NCBI GenBank assembly: GCA_001970955.1
Contig: MPUH01000811.1
Location: 1-33,667 of the forward strand
Direction: 5' to 3'
Length of the DNA: 33,667 nucleotides
Origin: Stentor coeruleus
Taxonomy: Eukaryota > Ciliophora > Heterotrichea > Heterotrichida > Stentoridae
Numbering within the stretch: position 1 is the stretch's first letter; every line of letters starts with the position of its first letter. The position numbers and the translations under genes were made by a program. The notes beneath the pieces are model-generated. The model made no database searches. It was not told where the DNA came from and saw only the letters and a list, made by a program, of their open reading frames with translations. Below, one piece after another: positions 1-9,930 of the stretch.

Positions 1-1
1 T

Positions 2-1111
2 TATTGGGCTTTAGTATCTACAGATTTATATAATATGGATAGTAACTGGACTTCATATGAAACAATTAATAAATATGCTGCTCCATTAGTCGGAAGTGCT
101 TCCGGAAATCAAACCACAATTTACGATCAATTTGCTAATTGGGATCTAAAAAAGAGCCAAATAGAAATAGTAGATGATTGGACATATTACACTCTTGAAA
201 TATTGACACTCGCTAGTAATCTAAGTTTCTTCGGAATTTCCTTTGTATCTCAAGGTAGCTCTACAGTTATATCTTTTAACAATTTAATAGCCGCAACATC
301 CTTCACTGCAGCAGCTTGGGCTGACAACTTTTCAGGAAATGCAAAAATATATGCAAAAGATACTAAATCAACATCAGACCTTGCACCACCATGCTTTATT
401 GAATTAGATTTTGCCGATGTCCTTTCATCAAGTGATTATGATAAAATCAAATTGAGTGTAGCTCAAACCATGGGCATTGCCAAGGGCAGAGTTACTGACT
501 ACAAAGGATTTTCACGAAGACTTGGTAGTATTGCTTCAACATTAATTCTTCCTACTGTAACTTCAAGCATTACCCCAACTAATACAGTTAATGGATTGAG
601 CACTGCATATCTTGCCAATAGCCTAGCAGCTCAAGGAATAATTTCAACTTTTACAGTTTCATCAGGAACAGTTACTACAAATATGTATCCAACCCCATCA
701 TTTACAACAAGTTCTTTTTCTGATGATGGATATATTGTGACTTTCAATTTCACTATTGGCATGGATGGATCCGTTGCTTGTGTTACTGAATATAACCCAG
801 ATGATAACTATACTGAATCCTCTTATTATGTTTATTATGGTTATGAAAGAAATGGAAGTGTAGCTAATGAACATAAAATAGGGAGCTATGATTCAGGAGA
901 TTCTGATTCTTGGATTTGGAATTATACTGATATTACAGTCTTTGGAAACTATATTACAACTTGCACTGTATGCAACAATTATCCTATTTTACCTGAGTGC
1001 TTAGCAGGTGCTAATTTTGTTACTTATGGCTTTATATGGACGAATACTACTTCAAGTGGAATGAATTTACTAGTAGGAATGCTTAGTGCCTTACTGGTTT
1101 ACTTAGCTTAG
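2..1111 (+). CDS. C-terminal part of a giant GPI-anchored-type surface protein (copy A, 5' end outside window)
   Basis: The reading frame is already open at base 2 and continues to TAG at 1109-1111, so the gene starts upstream of the window. The ~369 visible codons match the C-terminal part of the protein ending at 11243 almost residue for residue, beginning with the shared YWALVSTDLYNMDSNW segment. The product is rich in Ser, Thr, Asn and aromatic residues with several NxT/NxS sequons, as expected of an extracellular protein. A CxxC cluster (CTVCNN...PEC) lies ~50 residues before the end. The protein ends in a small-residue stretch (TSSG) followed by an uncharged hydrophobic tail with no cytoplasmic residues, the usual form of a GPI-anchor signal. 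The anchor is inferred. Function is unknown; ciliate surface antigens share this general design but no specific family motif was recognised. Confidence 0.8.
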   Translation, partial: YWALVSTDLYNMDSNWTSYETINKYAAPLVGSASGNQTTIYDQFANWDLKKSQIEIVDDWTYYTLEILTLASNLSFFGISFVSQGSSTVISFNNLIAATSFTAAAWADNFSGNAKIYAKDTKSTSDLAPPCFIELDFADVLSSSDYDKIKLSVAQTMGIAKGRVTDYKGFSRRLGSIASTLILPTVTSSITPTNTVNGLSTAYLANSLAAQGIISTFTVSSGTVTTNMYPTPSFTTSSFSDDGYIVTFNFTIGMDGSVACVTEYNPDDNYTESSYYVYYGYERNGSVANEHKIGSYDSGDSDSWIWNYTDITVFGNYITTCTVCNNYPILPECLAGANFVTYGFIWTNTTSSGMNLLVGMLSALLVYLA

Positions 1112-1842
1112 TTAAATAAACATTTTAGAAAAAATTGTTTAATTTTTTTGTATTTTTTTTTATTGTATAAGTTTAGTTTATATGATGATTATTTAACCTA
1201 TAAGTAGAAATAACTTTTGATTAGGTTTTTTTATATTGAAATTTAGAGTTCATAAGTTTTATGATTCTAAGATTTTTATTGACTTGAATGTGATTCTTCT
1301 TGAGAAATTTAATTATATTTTATTGTAAATTGAAGTTATATGAACTATAGTTTTAGATTAGTCTCTTAATGTTAGTGCTAATTAAAAGTTCATATAAAAT
1401 TAAGTTTGTAATTTACTACACCATTTACAGTATCACTAAAAATTTTATTATTATACTTAAATAAGTAAATTTGCTCAAGTATTTCTTTGGGAGTAAGCCC
1501 AGTTATAATCAATTTCTTTACTTGATATTTTGGTAAAACATATTTTATTTGAATTGACAAATGTAAACTTTAGAGTATTTAGATATAAAATAGATTATGC
1601 ACTTTTAACTAAGTGTATGCTATAAAATGAATTTTCACTGTTATTTTCTTAGTGCCAGCTCCAAAATAATCAAGGTTTAAAAAATTGTTTTAACCTCCTG
1701 ATAAATGGTTTTAAATATAAAAATTAGAATTTTTAAAGCCAAGCAATAAAGTTTGATTATAGCCTTAAAGTATTCTGTGAGCAAGCATAAGGAAATTAGT
1801 AATAAGTATTTTTAAATTCTAAATTATGATTATATTTAGAAT

Positions 1843-2725
1843 TTTATTCACAAACTTAAAAAAGCAATAAAATTTTTTAGTTTTATTCTTATAAGGCATA
1901 TATCAGAGATTCTTCTAAAGTATCTACCTAAACTAAATTTCTCATATAATTAAAGTAATTTTTAACATTTATGCTTATTTAAACTAAATTTCTCATATAA
2001 TTAAAGTAATTTTTAACATTTATGCTTATTTTAATATTTTACATAGCAAAGCCTAATACTATTTAAGCTTTTATTTACTTATATTCTTTCTAGAGTATAG
2101 TTTTTCCATTTTTATGCTAAATATCTTTAAGTCCAATTTTAAAGTTAACCAAAAAAAATTTTTTTTTTTTAAATTTTTTAACCTGATCTATTCTAAACTT
2201 AATAATAAGTCATGTTATTAAGTTTTATATTTGCTTCAAAAATCTTCAATTTCATATCATAGTTATTAGTTCTTACATCGATTTCCCCCTTTTTTCAAAA
2301 TTTAAATCCTACTTGAAATCTTTGACTTTTTATTCGATATTAAGTATTGTCAGAGTTATTTTATGCTTATATATTATTAACTTCAAACTCTGCCTCCTAC
2401 ATAAAAAGTTTTAAAATTTTGATTTTTTATATATATAATTTTTAACAAGAATTAAGACTAAGCCCAGGCTTTTCTGCTTTTATTCTTATAGACTTTGTGT
2501 GCATCTATTGTAAGATTAATTTTGGGAGCCTATAGGGTATTTTATGAGTGCTTATTTTAAGAGAAAGTTTTCAGACTGTCTATTTTAGTTTTGAAAAATG
2601 ATAAAAAGTTTAATTTACTTTGTAATTCAAATTTTTATATTAAATACCTAGTGCAAAGATAGTCTTATACTCTTGAAAAATTTGAGGCTGTATAAATTAT
2701 GCTCTGGATAAAATATATAATTATA
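1843..2725. repeat. Long non-coding repeat R, copy 1
   Basis: This stretch aligns along its length with ~11765-12600 at high identity. Both share the same order of short marker blocks: TATGCTTATTTTAATATTTT, TTTCCCCCTTTTTT, TAAATCCTA, GTTTTAAAATTTTGATTTTTT, AAATTATGCTCTGGATAAAA. It also aligns at lower identity with the adjacent 2760-3500. No open frame is conserved among the copies. It may be a decayed mobile element, an ncRNA unit, or sequence that spread with duplication of the surface-protein genes. Confidence 0.7.
1930..2031. repeat. Exact 51-nt tandem duplication inside repeat R
   Basis: Bases 1930-1980 are repeated exactly at 1981-2031. The homologous region near 11855-11910 has a single copy, so the duplication is recent or is an assembly artefact of the kind seen at the N joins in this window. 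Confidence 0.85.
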
Positions 2726-2759
2726 TATCAACACTATTCTTCATAGAGAACTTTTATTA

Positions 2760-3502
2760 ACAAAATTCATAAAAATAATTATCGTAATAACTTTTAACAC
2801 TTATGCTTAATTTAAATCTTTTTCATAACAAAACCTAGAATTATTTAAATTCGACTCTACTTATTCCTTTAAAATTTCTTTTTTCCCTTTTTGTACTAAA
2901 TATCTTTTAAGCCTATTTAAAGTTAGACGAAAAACCCTATTATTTGGTTATAATTTTAATCTTGTCTGATTCTAAACCCAAGCACAAGATGTATGATTGA
3001 GCTTTAAATTTGCTTTAAAAATCATCAATTTCATGTCCTGGTTGTTAGTCCTTACACCAGTTTTCCCCTTTTTTCTGAATTTAAATCCTACCTGAAATCT
3101 TTGATGTTTTATTTAACATTAAGTATTGCCAAGGTGTTTTTATGCTGATGTACCATTTACTTCAAATTCTGCCTTCTAAGTAAAAAGTTTTAAAATTTTG
3201 ATTCTTTTTATAAAAATTTTCAACGAATTTTTAGGCTGAGCACAGCAATGTTTTGCTTGAATTCTTATAGATTTTAAGTATGTCTATTGTAAAACTAATT
3301 TCTAGCGTCTGCTGAGTGTTTATGAATGCTTTTTTAGGAAAAGATTGATTAGACTAGATTTTTTTTTTCCAAAAAAGGTATAAGGCCTTATTTTACATAG
3401 AGGTTGACGCTTTTAATCTAAAAACACTTAGGGCAAAGCTAATTTTGCATTTCTAAAAAAGCTGATAGCAGTATGAATTATGCCCTGCATTAAAATTATT
3501 TA
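2760..3502. repeat. Long non-coding repeat R, copy 2 (diverged)
   Basis: The same marker blocks appear in the same order as in copy 1, with more substitutions: CTTATGCTTAATTTAAATCT, AAATATCTTTTAAGCC, AATTTCATGTCC, TTTTCCCCTTTTTTC, TAAATCCTACC, AAGTTTTAAAATTTTGATTC, TGAATTATGCCCTGCATTAA. Because it sits directly after copy 1, the two form a tandem pair with a period of roughly 800 nt. Confidence 0.65.
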
Positions 3503-4757
3503 TAAAGGTTCAATGGCTTGGTCGAAACTTTTTAAATGCGACAGAAAAATCATTTATGTTTCGACAAAAAATACCAAGATGGCCTCTTTTTTTGATCTCA
3601 AAGAAAATCACTGTGAATATTCCTTTGATAATTAGCTTATGATATGCAATTTTTTCCTTGCTGAAAAATTTTCATGGAAAAAAAATCGCTGAAATATCAG
3701 CTTGACTCAGATTTTCCATTTTTTTTCAAGCAAAAAGTAATTTTGGTCTTGACAGAAAACATCACTAGTAGGTAACTATACTAAATTAGGAAATAAGAAA
3801 CTGTCCATGAAACTCAAAGATTTAAAAAAACCGGAAAAAATCGAAAAATCGTTTTATTCAGCAGTTTATAAGTTATATTATAGTATTTCACTATTAGTTA
3901 TTCATGATTTGCTTTTGGTAACTTAAAAAAAAAGTTTGCTTTTATTCATTTTTTATATCAAATTATATATTTTCAAGTCTTTATCACTTTATTAGTTGAC
4001 TACAATAATAATATAGTCAAAATATGATTTTAAGCCTGTTGACTCTAGACATAAAGTTAGAATTAAGCTCTTAATATCACCTATGTTAAAGTTATTTTTA
4101 AGTATATGCAATTTTTCTCAACTATCACTTATACATAATGTTTGCTTTTTTCCGTACAAGTTTATTATAAGCTAATGAGTTTATATACAAAAATCTGTTA
4201 TTGCTTCATGCTTTAATCTTTAGATTTTTTGAATTTTAGATTTTTAGGGATTTGTTGAGTTAATTATCTAAAGCAATCTAAAAGCTGAAATTTTAAATAA
4301 AAGTTAGTTAAAGCATTATCATGCTTAAGGTAGTTTTATAGCTTACCATCATGATTCAGAAAAAAGTTTCTTATCCTTTTTTACACTCTAATAATTTCGA
4401 CTTTGCAGGTAAAATTTTGCTTTGAAAATAAGTATTAAGGTACAACATGTGGGAATTTTTCCAAATCTCTACCTTTACTCTCTTTCTCGTGTAATAAAAA
4501 AATCAACTTTTTTCGATGTACTTTTCAGAGAAAAACAAAAGACAAAAAAGCTTATCAAGCCTAAAAGATCAATATTTAAGAACTTCTAACCTAATATTAT
4601 ACCCTAGTACTAAGATTTTTCATATTCTTCTAGCTCAACAAAAATTAGCAAACCCTCATCTTTATTATTATAATTTAACCCCCATCCTGGATTTCCCAAC
4701 TCGTGCAATTGCAGAACATTTATGTAAAAATGAAAATATCAAGGGGACGATTTTCCG

Positions 4758-4777
4758 CCCCCCCCCAGTATAAAAGG
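4758..4777 (+). promoter_or_regulatory. C9 run followed by a TATA-box-like element upstream of the giant surface-protein gene
   Basis: A run of nine C (4758-4766) is followed at once by TATAAAAGG at 4769-4777, whose end lies 26 bases before the ATG at 4804. If the TATA element acts at the usual eukaryotic distance of ~25-35 nt, transcription would begin almost at the start codon, giving a very short 5' leader. The motif is seen; promoter function is inferred. Confidence 0.45.
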
Positions 4778-4803
4778 CACATTTTTTTTTAAATCTTTAC
4801 CAA

Positions 4804-7800
4804 ATGTTCTTCGCACTTTTATTACTTAGTGTATCCGGAACTTTATTCGAGAGCTTTGACCAAATGTTAGATCCATTAGATATTCACTGGCCTCATGACT
4901 GGGTGTCTAACATTGTAGTCCTTTCAAGCAATCATTATGGCGATAGCGCATCAGTATATGTGAAATGCAATATTCTAACTGATCTCGTAGTTGGCGATTA
5001 TGTTGAAATTGATCTTGGATTTGCAAATACTTACCATATAACCCTCGACGCTGATCAACCAAAAATTAAAGATAACATCTTTGAGTTTTCTGTTGCAAGT
5101 TTGCCAGCTGCTGGTACTTACGGACCTATTTCACTTGTCGTAAGAGAATCAGCTACTGGTCAAATTCTTGCATCACGCGAAAGTATTGGGTTCATTGCAA
5201 TACTTGACTCAGCACCAACAGGAGTCTCTAACTCCTTAGTGGTTACTAATACTGGAGGATCTTTAGTTGCCTCAGCCGCAACAACTCTTCAGTTCACTTT
5301 CACCCTTAATGGAAATCTATATCCAGGCGACTACTTTTATGTAGACTTTGATAACAATTTCGGAATTAAATCACCATCGTTAATCTGGGATACTACAGAT
5401 ACTTCAACAGCAACTCCATATCTTAACACTACAGGTTTAGAAGTTGCTAAATCTGATGATGGAACTATTACAGGAGTTTATATTTATGGCATAGATGATG
5501 CTGTCGCTAGTGATTTAGTTGTCTGCTTCTCAATTAGCGGATTTACTAACCCTCCTTATGTGAAATCTGGTAACAGTTATTCTTGGGCAGTTGAAGCTTA
5601 TAGGTTTGGAACTGCTACTATGTTACAGAGATATATTGGAAGCACACCAGCAGCTGCTATTACTGCTGGCGCTGTTACTGTTAGTTCATGGACTCCTTCT
5701 AATGGAAATATTGATATTGCTAAAATTGCTAAAAACTCAGTTCTTTATATGACCCTTACTTTTACTATTACTCATGAAATTGGTACAGGAGGGACTATTG
5801 TTATCGATTATACGGGAGTAACTATTGATGATATAGCCTATAATCCAGATCAAGATCAGGTAAAACAAACTGCTGATGGTACTACTTATCTTGAATTTAT
5901 AAACAGTGACAATTTAGATTGTATCACTTGCGTTGTGAGTTCTGCTACAGAAGTAACATGCACTGTTAATGCAGATGCGACTCTACCAGCAAGCTCTGTT
6001 GTTAATGTTTACACGCTTACACATTTCTCAAACTCACTTTCAACGGCATCAGTATCAACTATAACAACCACATACAGTGGAAAAACTCTAGACAGCTTAG
6101 CATCTGCTAAAAGCTTAACACTTCAAGCTTCTACAGTTTCAGCTTTGCTTACTGAGCCAAATATTTACTTTACGCCTTTGACTAATAATGTAGCAGCTTC
6201 GCAAACAGCTATCGCGGGTGATTCTAATGCATATGGATTATATTTAGATTTTTTATCTCCTGCAGCTTTAACGGCAAACCAAGTAGTAAATGTAAACTTA
6301 CCAATTCAAAAAGTTGCAACTGCATGCGACTTTGATGTTGCTTTTGGAACAACTAGTGAAGGAATGTACCCAGGTACAAATGTAGATGCTGCAACTGTTG
6401 ACTGGACTACTGGAATTACTACTTCTTCAGCTATGGCTACCATAACAACAGGAAAAGTGGCAATTACCTTGGTTAACACTTACACTGCATCTAACCATAT
6501 AAGTGTTGTTGTTGCCTCAGGAACTACTGTCGGTATAGCTGGCACTATTGCAATGCCTAACTTTGCTACTGGTATAGCTGGCACTATTGCAATGCCTAAC
6601 TTTGCTACTGGTATTTATTCAATGCATGAAGTAACAGTTTCTATGACAGTTTCTACTGTGTTTTATTATTATTCTAAGCCAATGCATTTTGCTTCAGCCT
6701 CAGCAACTGTAGCTCTCACACCAGCATGCTTAAATGCAGGTATTCCTGGTGCAGTAGGTAAGTTAGCATGGACAACTTTTGCTTACGCTCCTGCAACAGG
6801 CTTTACAGCTTATGTTGATTTTACTATAGTAACAACTGATACTTCAATTGGAGGAGACTTTGGAAGTGGACTTGCCTCTGGCTCAGTCTATCCTTCATCA
6901 GGAGCTGGTGCAGGAAATACTTTAACTATTGAATATGATTCAACTGATACAACTGCTCATAAAACACATTTAGTATTAGAGTACGGCTCATCAGTTCCTT
7001 CAGCTGAAACTGATATTTTTATCCCTCTACTTTCTTTTGTTGTCACAAAGACTTATGACCTCACTGCAACTTTATATTCAATTAGAACAGATGATGGAGC
7101 AGAATTTATTTTATCTGAAGCTACTTCTGTAACAATCACTGGCTTCCCTTCTGCTCCTGTTGCTCCAGATGCTGTTTTCGGTACTGATACTGCTGATTCA
7201 CAATCTACTTCAGCTGAAATAAGCAACTTCCAATTCTCTGTGACTAGTCCATTTGTTAGTTTTGGAGTGGTTGGCGTAACTTTCGATTATGGCTTTTTCC
7301 TTTCATCCTCTGCAACTCTAAAACTAGCAGGTGCTTCTCAAGTTAACTCTGCAGCAACCTTGACTATTTTATCATCAACAGATCCAAGCTACAAATTCTT
7401 ATCAGGTTATGCAAGCAGTGCCATTTACACAGAACATACTGAATTTATTATAACCGGCGTAACAATTCCTTGGTTTGAAGCAGCTACAGCGAATATTCAC
7501 TTATATTCACACACAATAATGGGCTATTGCGAAAATCATGTTGATGTCCAAATAGCAGTAACAATGGGCGATTCAGCAATTTTAACCTCAGTATCTTTAA
7601 GTCCTTTATCAGCAACAGGTTTGGGTGCAACTCAGCAAACTATAGACCTAAGCCTTACATTTACACTTCCAGGTGTAGTCTATGCTTTATCGGATATCAG
7701 CTTTACAGCCACAATCGGATCTCAGTATCAAGGCAATGACCTTGAATGGGAAATAGTAGCAGGAAATTACTATAGTGCCGCAGGAACTATGCCAGGCAAT

Positions 7801-9930
7801 ACTTTCGATTCAATTGCTGATAGTACTAATGGAAAAATAACCACTGCGATACCATCTGGTACTTCTGTTACAATAACAGTTTATAGTGTGCCTGTGCCTG
7901 TTGTTAGTGATGTTTTTCCAGCTGTTTATGCAGGGTTTGAAAGCGTTTATGTAACTTCAACTGCTGGTGATATATTTAATTTTGTTGACGCCACTAGGGG
8001 AACTGATTCTACTAGAACTACTTATACATTGAGTGTTGACCCATCTAAATCAGGAATTAGTTATGTTTATGTGTTCCCTGATGTTCAAGGTTCAACTGCA
8101 GTTCAATTTGAAATGTCATTCAAGAGTGCTCAAATTCTTCCAGCTGGCACTGTAATAACAATTCAAGGTGAAACCTTTATTACTGATGATATTGCTGATG
8201 AAAATACATGGTGTACCGTAGGCTTTGAGTCAGCTTCAGTTGCCTCTGGAAAACTAGTTATTACCACTAACACACACATTGCTGCTAATACAGTAGTTAC
8301 TATTAGAAAAGATCTTGCCTTTAACCTTGGTCAAGTCGCTACAAGCTCAGCTTTTATGCTTACCGCAACATACGGTGGAGCAACAATTCTTCAAGATGAT
8401 GCAGCTGATGCAACCTTGAAAACTTTAACCTATGTTGTTGCACCAACTGATACTGTAAGCGCATCAAGTGTAACAGTTCAATACAATAATGCAGGTATAT
8501 CATCTTGGCATACATTTTCATTCACATTATCTGCTGATACAACTGCAGATTGGTTCTTCTGCTTTGAAGCACCATTAGGATATGATGCTCATCCAGGTCC
8601 ATATGTTCAATTTGAAGCTAATCCTGATGTTAGTTACTATAGTGTTGTTAGTAGTCTTTCTAATGAAGTTTATTGTTATGGTGAGCATTGGTTAATAACA
8701 TGTGCTGGTGTTGGTGTTATAACATCAGGAACAGCTATTGATTTCTCAATTTATATAGATAATGCAAATCTAGCAACTGCTGATTGGAATCTTTATATAG
8801 TTGACTCAACAATCGCATTGGTTATTGCACCTGAGTATTCTATTAAAGCAAGCTATTCAGATATCCCAGATTCTGGAATTGATTTATTCTATGTAAGTCA
8901 TGACTCAGTACCAGCTGATGCTACAGAGCTTGATTTCAGTGCTTTAATTGATGGTACTTATGATGCCAACTCAGAAATTGTCATCATTTTCCCTTACCCA
9001 TATGACTTAGCCCTCTATAACCCTGGCAGTGTTACTTGTTCAGCTACATACGAAACTGATACTCCAAGTGAATTTGTTGCAAGCGGCACCTCATGCACAG
9101 TTATCGACAACTTTGTATCGTTTCCTATTGTATCTGCTACTGCCTTTTCTTCAGATTATTGGTCATTTTTCACAATTTCAGATATTTCTGAGCCTCTTGA
9201 TGGACTAACTAGAGGCGATGACTACTTTGATAACGTGCACTCAGATAATTTTGAAATCTACGATTTCTGGACTGGGAAATTCACTTTCATCGGCATTCAA
9301 TCAGATGTTTCAACTGCTACAAGTATTGATTCTATCAGCTACAATAACCTTAACGCTGCTTATACAGGATATTATTATGCAACTTGGGAACCACTTGTTG
9401 TTAATGATGGCAAAGATTTGATTGTAACTCAAGGAACATTTTCAGATTTCTATACTATTAATACTCAAGATGGTATGCTATGGGCATATTCAGTAGATGT
9501 GACAGCAACTGATGACATAGACAAAATTCTTCAATTCAGTGATAGAGGAAGTTATACCTTAACTTGGGATTATCCTGAGGCTTACTTCAGAGTTGGAGTT
9601 CCTCCTACAGCTTTTGATGGTTTCTATTACATTTCATGGGCAATTAAAGAAGATCCATTTGTCACAGGCTCTGACTACTATGGTAGACCTCCAAAGACTA
9701 AAATTCAATCTTTTATGAGCAATCAAATTTCAGTCACAGTTGACACAATCTCAAATGTTGTACCAGGCTTAGGCACTTTCCCAATAGGACTTGATCTCGG
9801 TGGAGTTACTCCTTTCACTACCCTTGAAGTTAACTTTAAATTAGTAACTGCAACAAGTAATATTACTTTTTCACCTAACCCTGTTATATTTACAAATATA
9901 GATACTGTTATGCACTTATATTTAGGTTGA
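4804..9930 (+). CDS. Giant secreted/GPI-type surface protein (copy B), N-terminal ~1,708 codons before an apparent frameshift
   Basis: The ATG at 4804 begins a clear signal peptide (MFFALLLLSVSG, then TLFESF). It follows a TATA-like box and a C-rich flank. The rest is one long extracellular-type sequence dominated by Thr, Ser, Ala, Val and Gly with few Lys/Arg and few Cys. Recurring beta-strand-like segments of about 100-150 residues (patterns such as VSxTxTxYSG and SAxTLxFTFTL) suggest stacked Ig-like or cadherin-like sandwiches; no named domain was recognised. A 13-residue unit is exactly duplicated at residues ~577-602. The frame stops at TGA 9928-9930, but the same protein style resumes in another frame from 9927, and that continuation matches copy A. 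The TGA is therefore probably a frameshift or sequence error, not the true end. No GT-AG intron of suitable length restores the frame. Function is unknown; a cell-surface or secreted structural/adhesive role is inferred. Confidence 0.75.
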   Translation: MFFALLLLSVSGTLFESFDQMLDPLDIHWPHDWVSNIVVLSSNHYGDSASVYVKCNILTDLVVGDYVEIDLGFANTYHITLDADQPKIKDNIFEFSVASLPAAGTYGPISLVVRESATGQILASRESIGFIAILDSAPTGVSNSLVVTNTGGSLVASAATTLQFTFTLNGNLYPGDYFYVDFDNNFGIKSPSLIWDTTDTSTATPYLNTTGLEVAKSDDGTITGVYIYGIDDAVASDLVVCFSISGFTNPPYVKSGNSYSWAVEAYRFGTATMLQRYIGSTPAAAITAGAVTVSSWTPSNGNIDIAKIAKNSVLYMTLTFTITHEIGTGGTIVIDYTGVTIDDIAYNPDQDQVKQTADGTTYLEFINSDNLDCITCVVSSATEVTCTVNADATLPASSVVNVYTLTHFSNSLSTASVSTITTTYSGKTLDSLASAKSLTLQASTVSALLTEPNIYFTPLTNNVAASQTAIAGDSNAYGLYLDFLSPAALTANQVVNVNLPIQKVATACDFDVAFGTTSEGMYPGTNVDAATVDWTTGITTSSAMATITTGKVAITLVNTYTASNHISVVVASGTTVGIAGTIAMPNFATGIAGTIAMPNFATGIYSMHEVTVSMTVSTVFYYYSKPMHFASASATVALTPACLNAGIPGAVGKLAWTTFAYAPATGFTAYVDFTIVTTDTSIGGDFGSGLASGSVYPSSGAGAGNTLTIEYDSTDTTAHKTHLVLEYGSSVPSAETDIFIPLLSFVVTKTYDLTATLYSIRTDDGAEFILSEATSVTITGFPSAPVAPDAVFGTDTADSQSTSAEISNFQFSVTSPFVSFGVVGVTFDYGFFLSSSATLKLAGASQVNSAATLTILSSTDPSYKFLSGYASSAIYTEHTEFIITGVTIPWFEAATANIHLYSHTIMGYCENHVDVQIAVTMGDSAILTSVSLSPLSATGLGATQQTIDLSLTFTLPGVVYALSDISFTATIGSQYQGNDLEWEIVAGNYYSAAGTMPGNTFDSIADSTNGKITTAIPSGTSVTITVYSVPVPVVSDVFPAVYAGFESVYVTSTAGDIFNFVDATRGTDSTRTTYTLSVDPSKSGISYVYVFPDVQGSTAVQFEMSFKSAQILPAGTVITIQGETFITDDIADENTWCTVGFESASVASGKLVITTNTHIAANTVVTIRKDLAFNLGQVATSSAFMLTATYGGATILQDDAADATLKTLTYVVAPTDTVSASSVTVQYNNAGISSWHTFSFTLSADTTADWFFCFEAPLGYDAHPGPYVQFEANPDVSYYSVVSSLSNEVYCYGEHWLITCAGVGVITSGTAIDFSIYIDNANLATADWNLYIVDSTIALVIAPEYSIKASYSDIPDSGIDLFYVSHDSVPADATELDFSALIDGTYDANSEIVIIFPYPYDLALYNPGSVTCSATYETDTPSEFVASGTSCTVIDNFVSFPIVSATAFSSDYWSFFTISDISEPLDGLTRGDDYFDNVHSDNFEIYDFWTGKFTFIGIQSDVSTATSIDSISYNNLNAAYTGYYYATWEPLVVNDGKDLIVTQGTFSDFYTINTQDGMLWAYSVDVTATDDIDKILQFSDRGSYTLTWDYPEAYFRVGVPPTAFDGFYYISWAIKEDPFVTGSDYYGRPPKTKIQSFMSNQISVTVDTISNVVPGLGTFPIGLDLGGVTPFTTLEVNFKLVTATSNITFSPNPVIFTNIDTVMHLYLG
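6532..6609 (+). repeat. Exact 39-nt in-frame tandem duplication in the giant surface-protein gene
   Basis: Bases 6532-6570 recur exactly at 6571-6609, adding 13 residues (GIAGTIAMPNFAT twice) without changing frame. A third unit begins but diverges after GGTAT. Perfect identity suggests either a very recent slippage event or unmerged overlapping reads. Confidence 0.9.

Larger units (their letters stand above)
1112..4768. other. Long intergenic region carrying repeats, no convincing gene
   Basis: About 3.7 kb of very AT-rich sequence, unusually long beside the short gaps elsewhere in the window. The first ~360 nt are homologous to the flank of the remnant at 13190-13560, and the first ~160 nt also to 11244-11400. 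From ~1843 to ~3500 it holds two diverged copies of a long non-coding repeat and one exact 51-nt tandem duplication, listed separately. From ~3500 to ~4440 nothing clear is seen apart from weak similarity of 3540-3610 to 12630-12690. The last ~350 nt are C-rich and G-poor and form the 5' flank of the next gene. An 85-codon open frame at 4516-4773 lies in that flank and is not considered coding. Confidence 0.6.

Noticed and set aside
4516..4773. 85-codon open frame upstream of the giant surface-protein gene
   Set aside because: It lies wholly in the C-rich promoter-type flank, shows no domain or signal, and runs through the C9 run and TATA-like element. G-poor sequence readily yields stop-free frames.
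9883..9925. Intron explaining the frameshift of the giant gene
   Set aside because: The GT-AG pairs 9883-9901, 9907-9925 (19 nt each) and 9883-9925 (43 nt) are 1 modulo 3, whereas 2 modulo 3 is required; lengths also differ from the 15-16-nt class.
9928..9930. UGA read as tryptophan or cysteine (reassigned code)
   Set aside because: Reading through TGA in that frame gives no sequence like copy A, and the EF-PH-kinase ends sensibly at TGA 25780-25782. Conserved tryptophans elsewhere use TGG.
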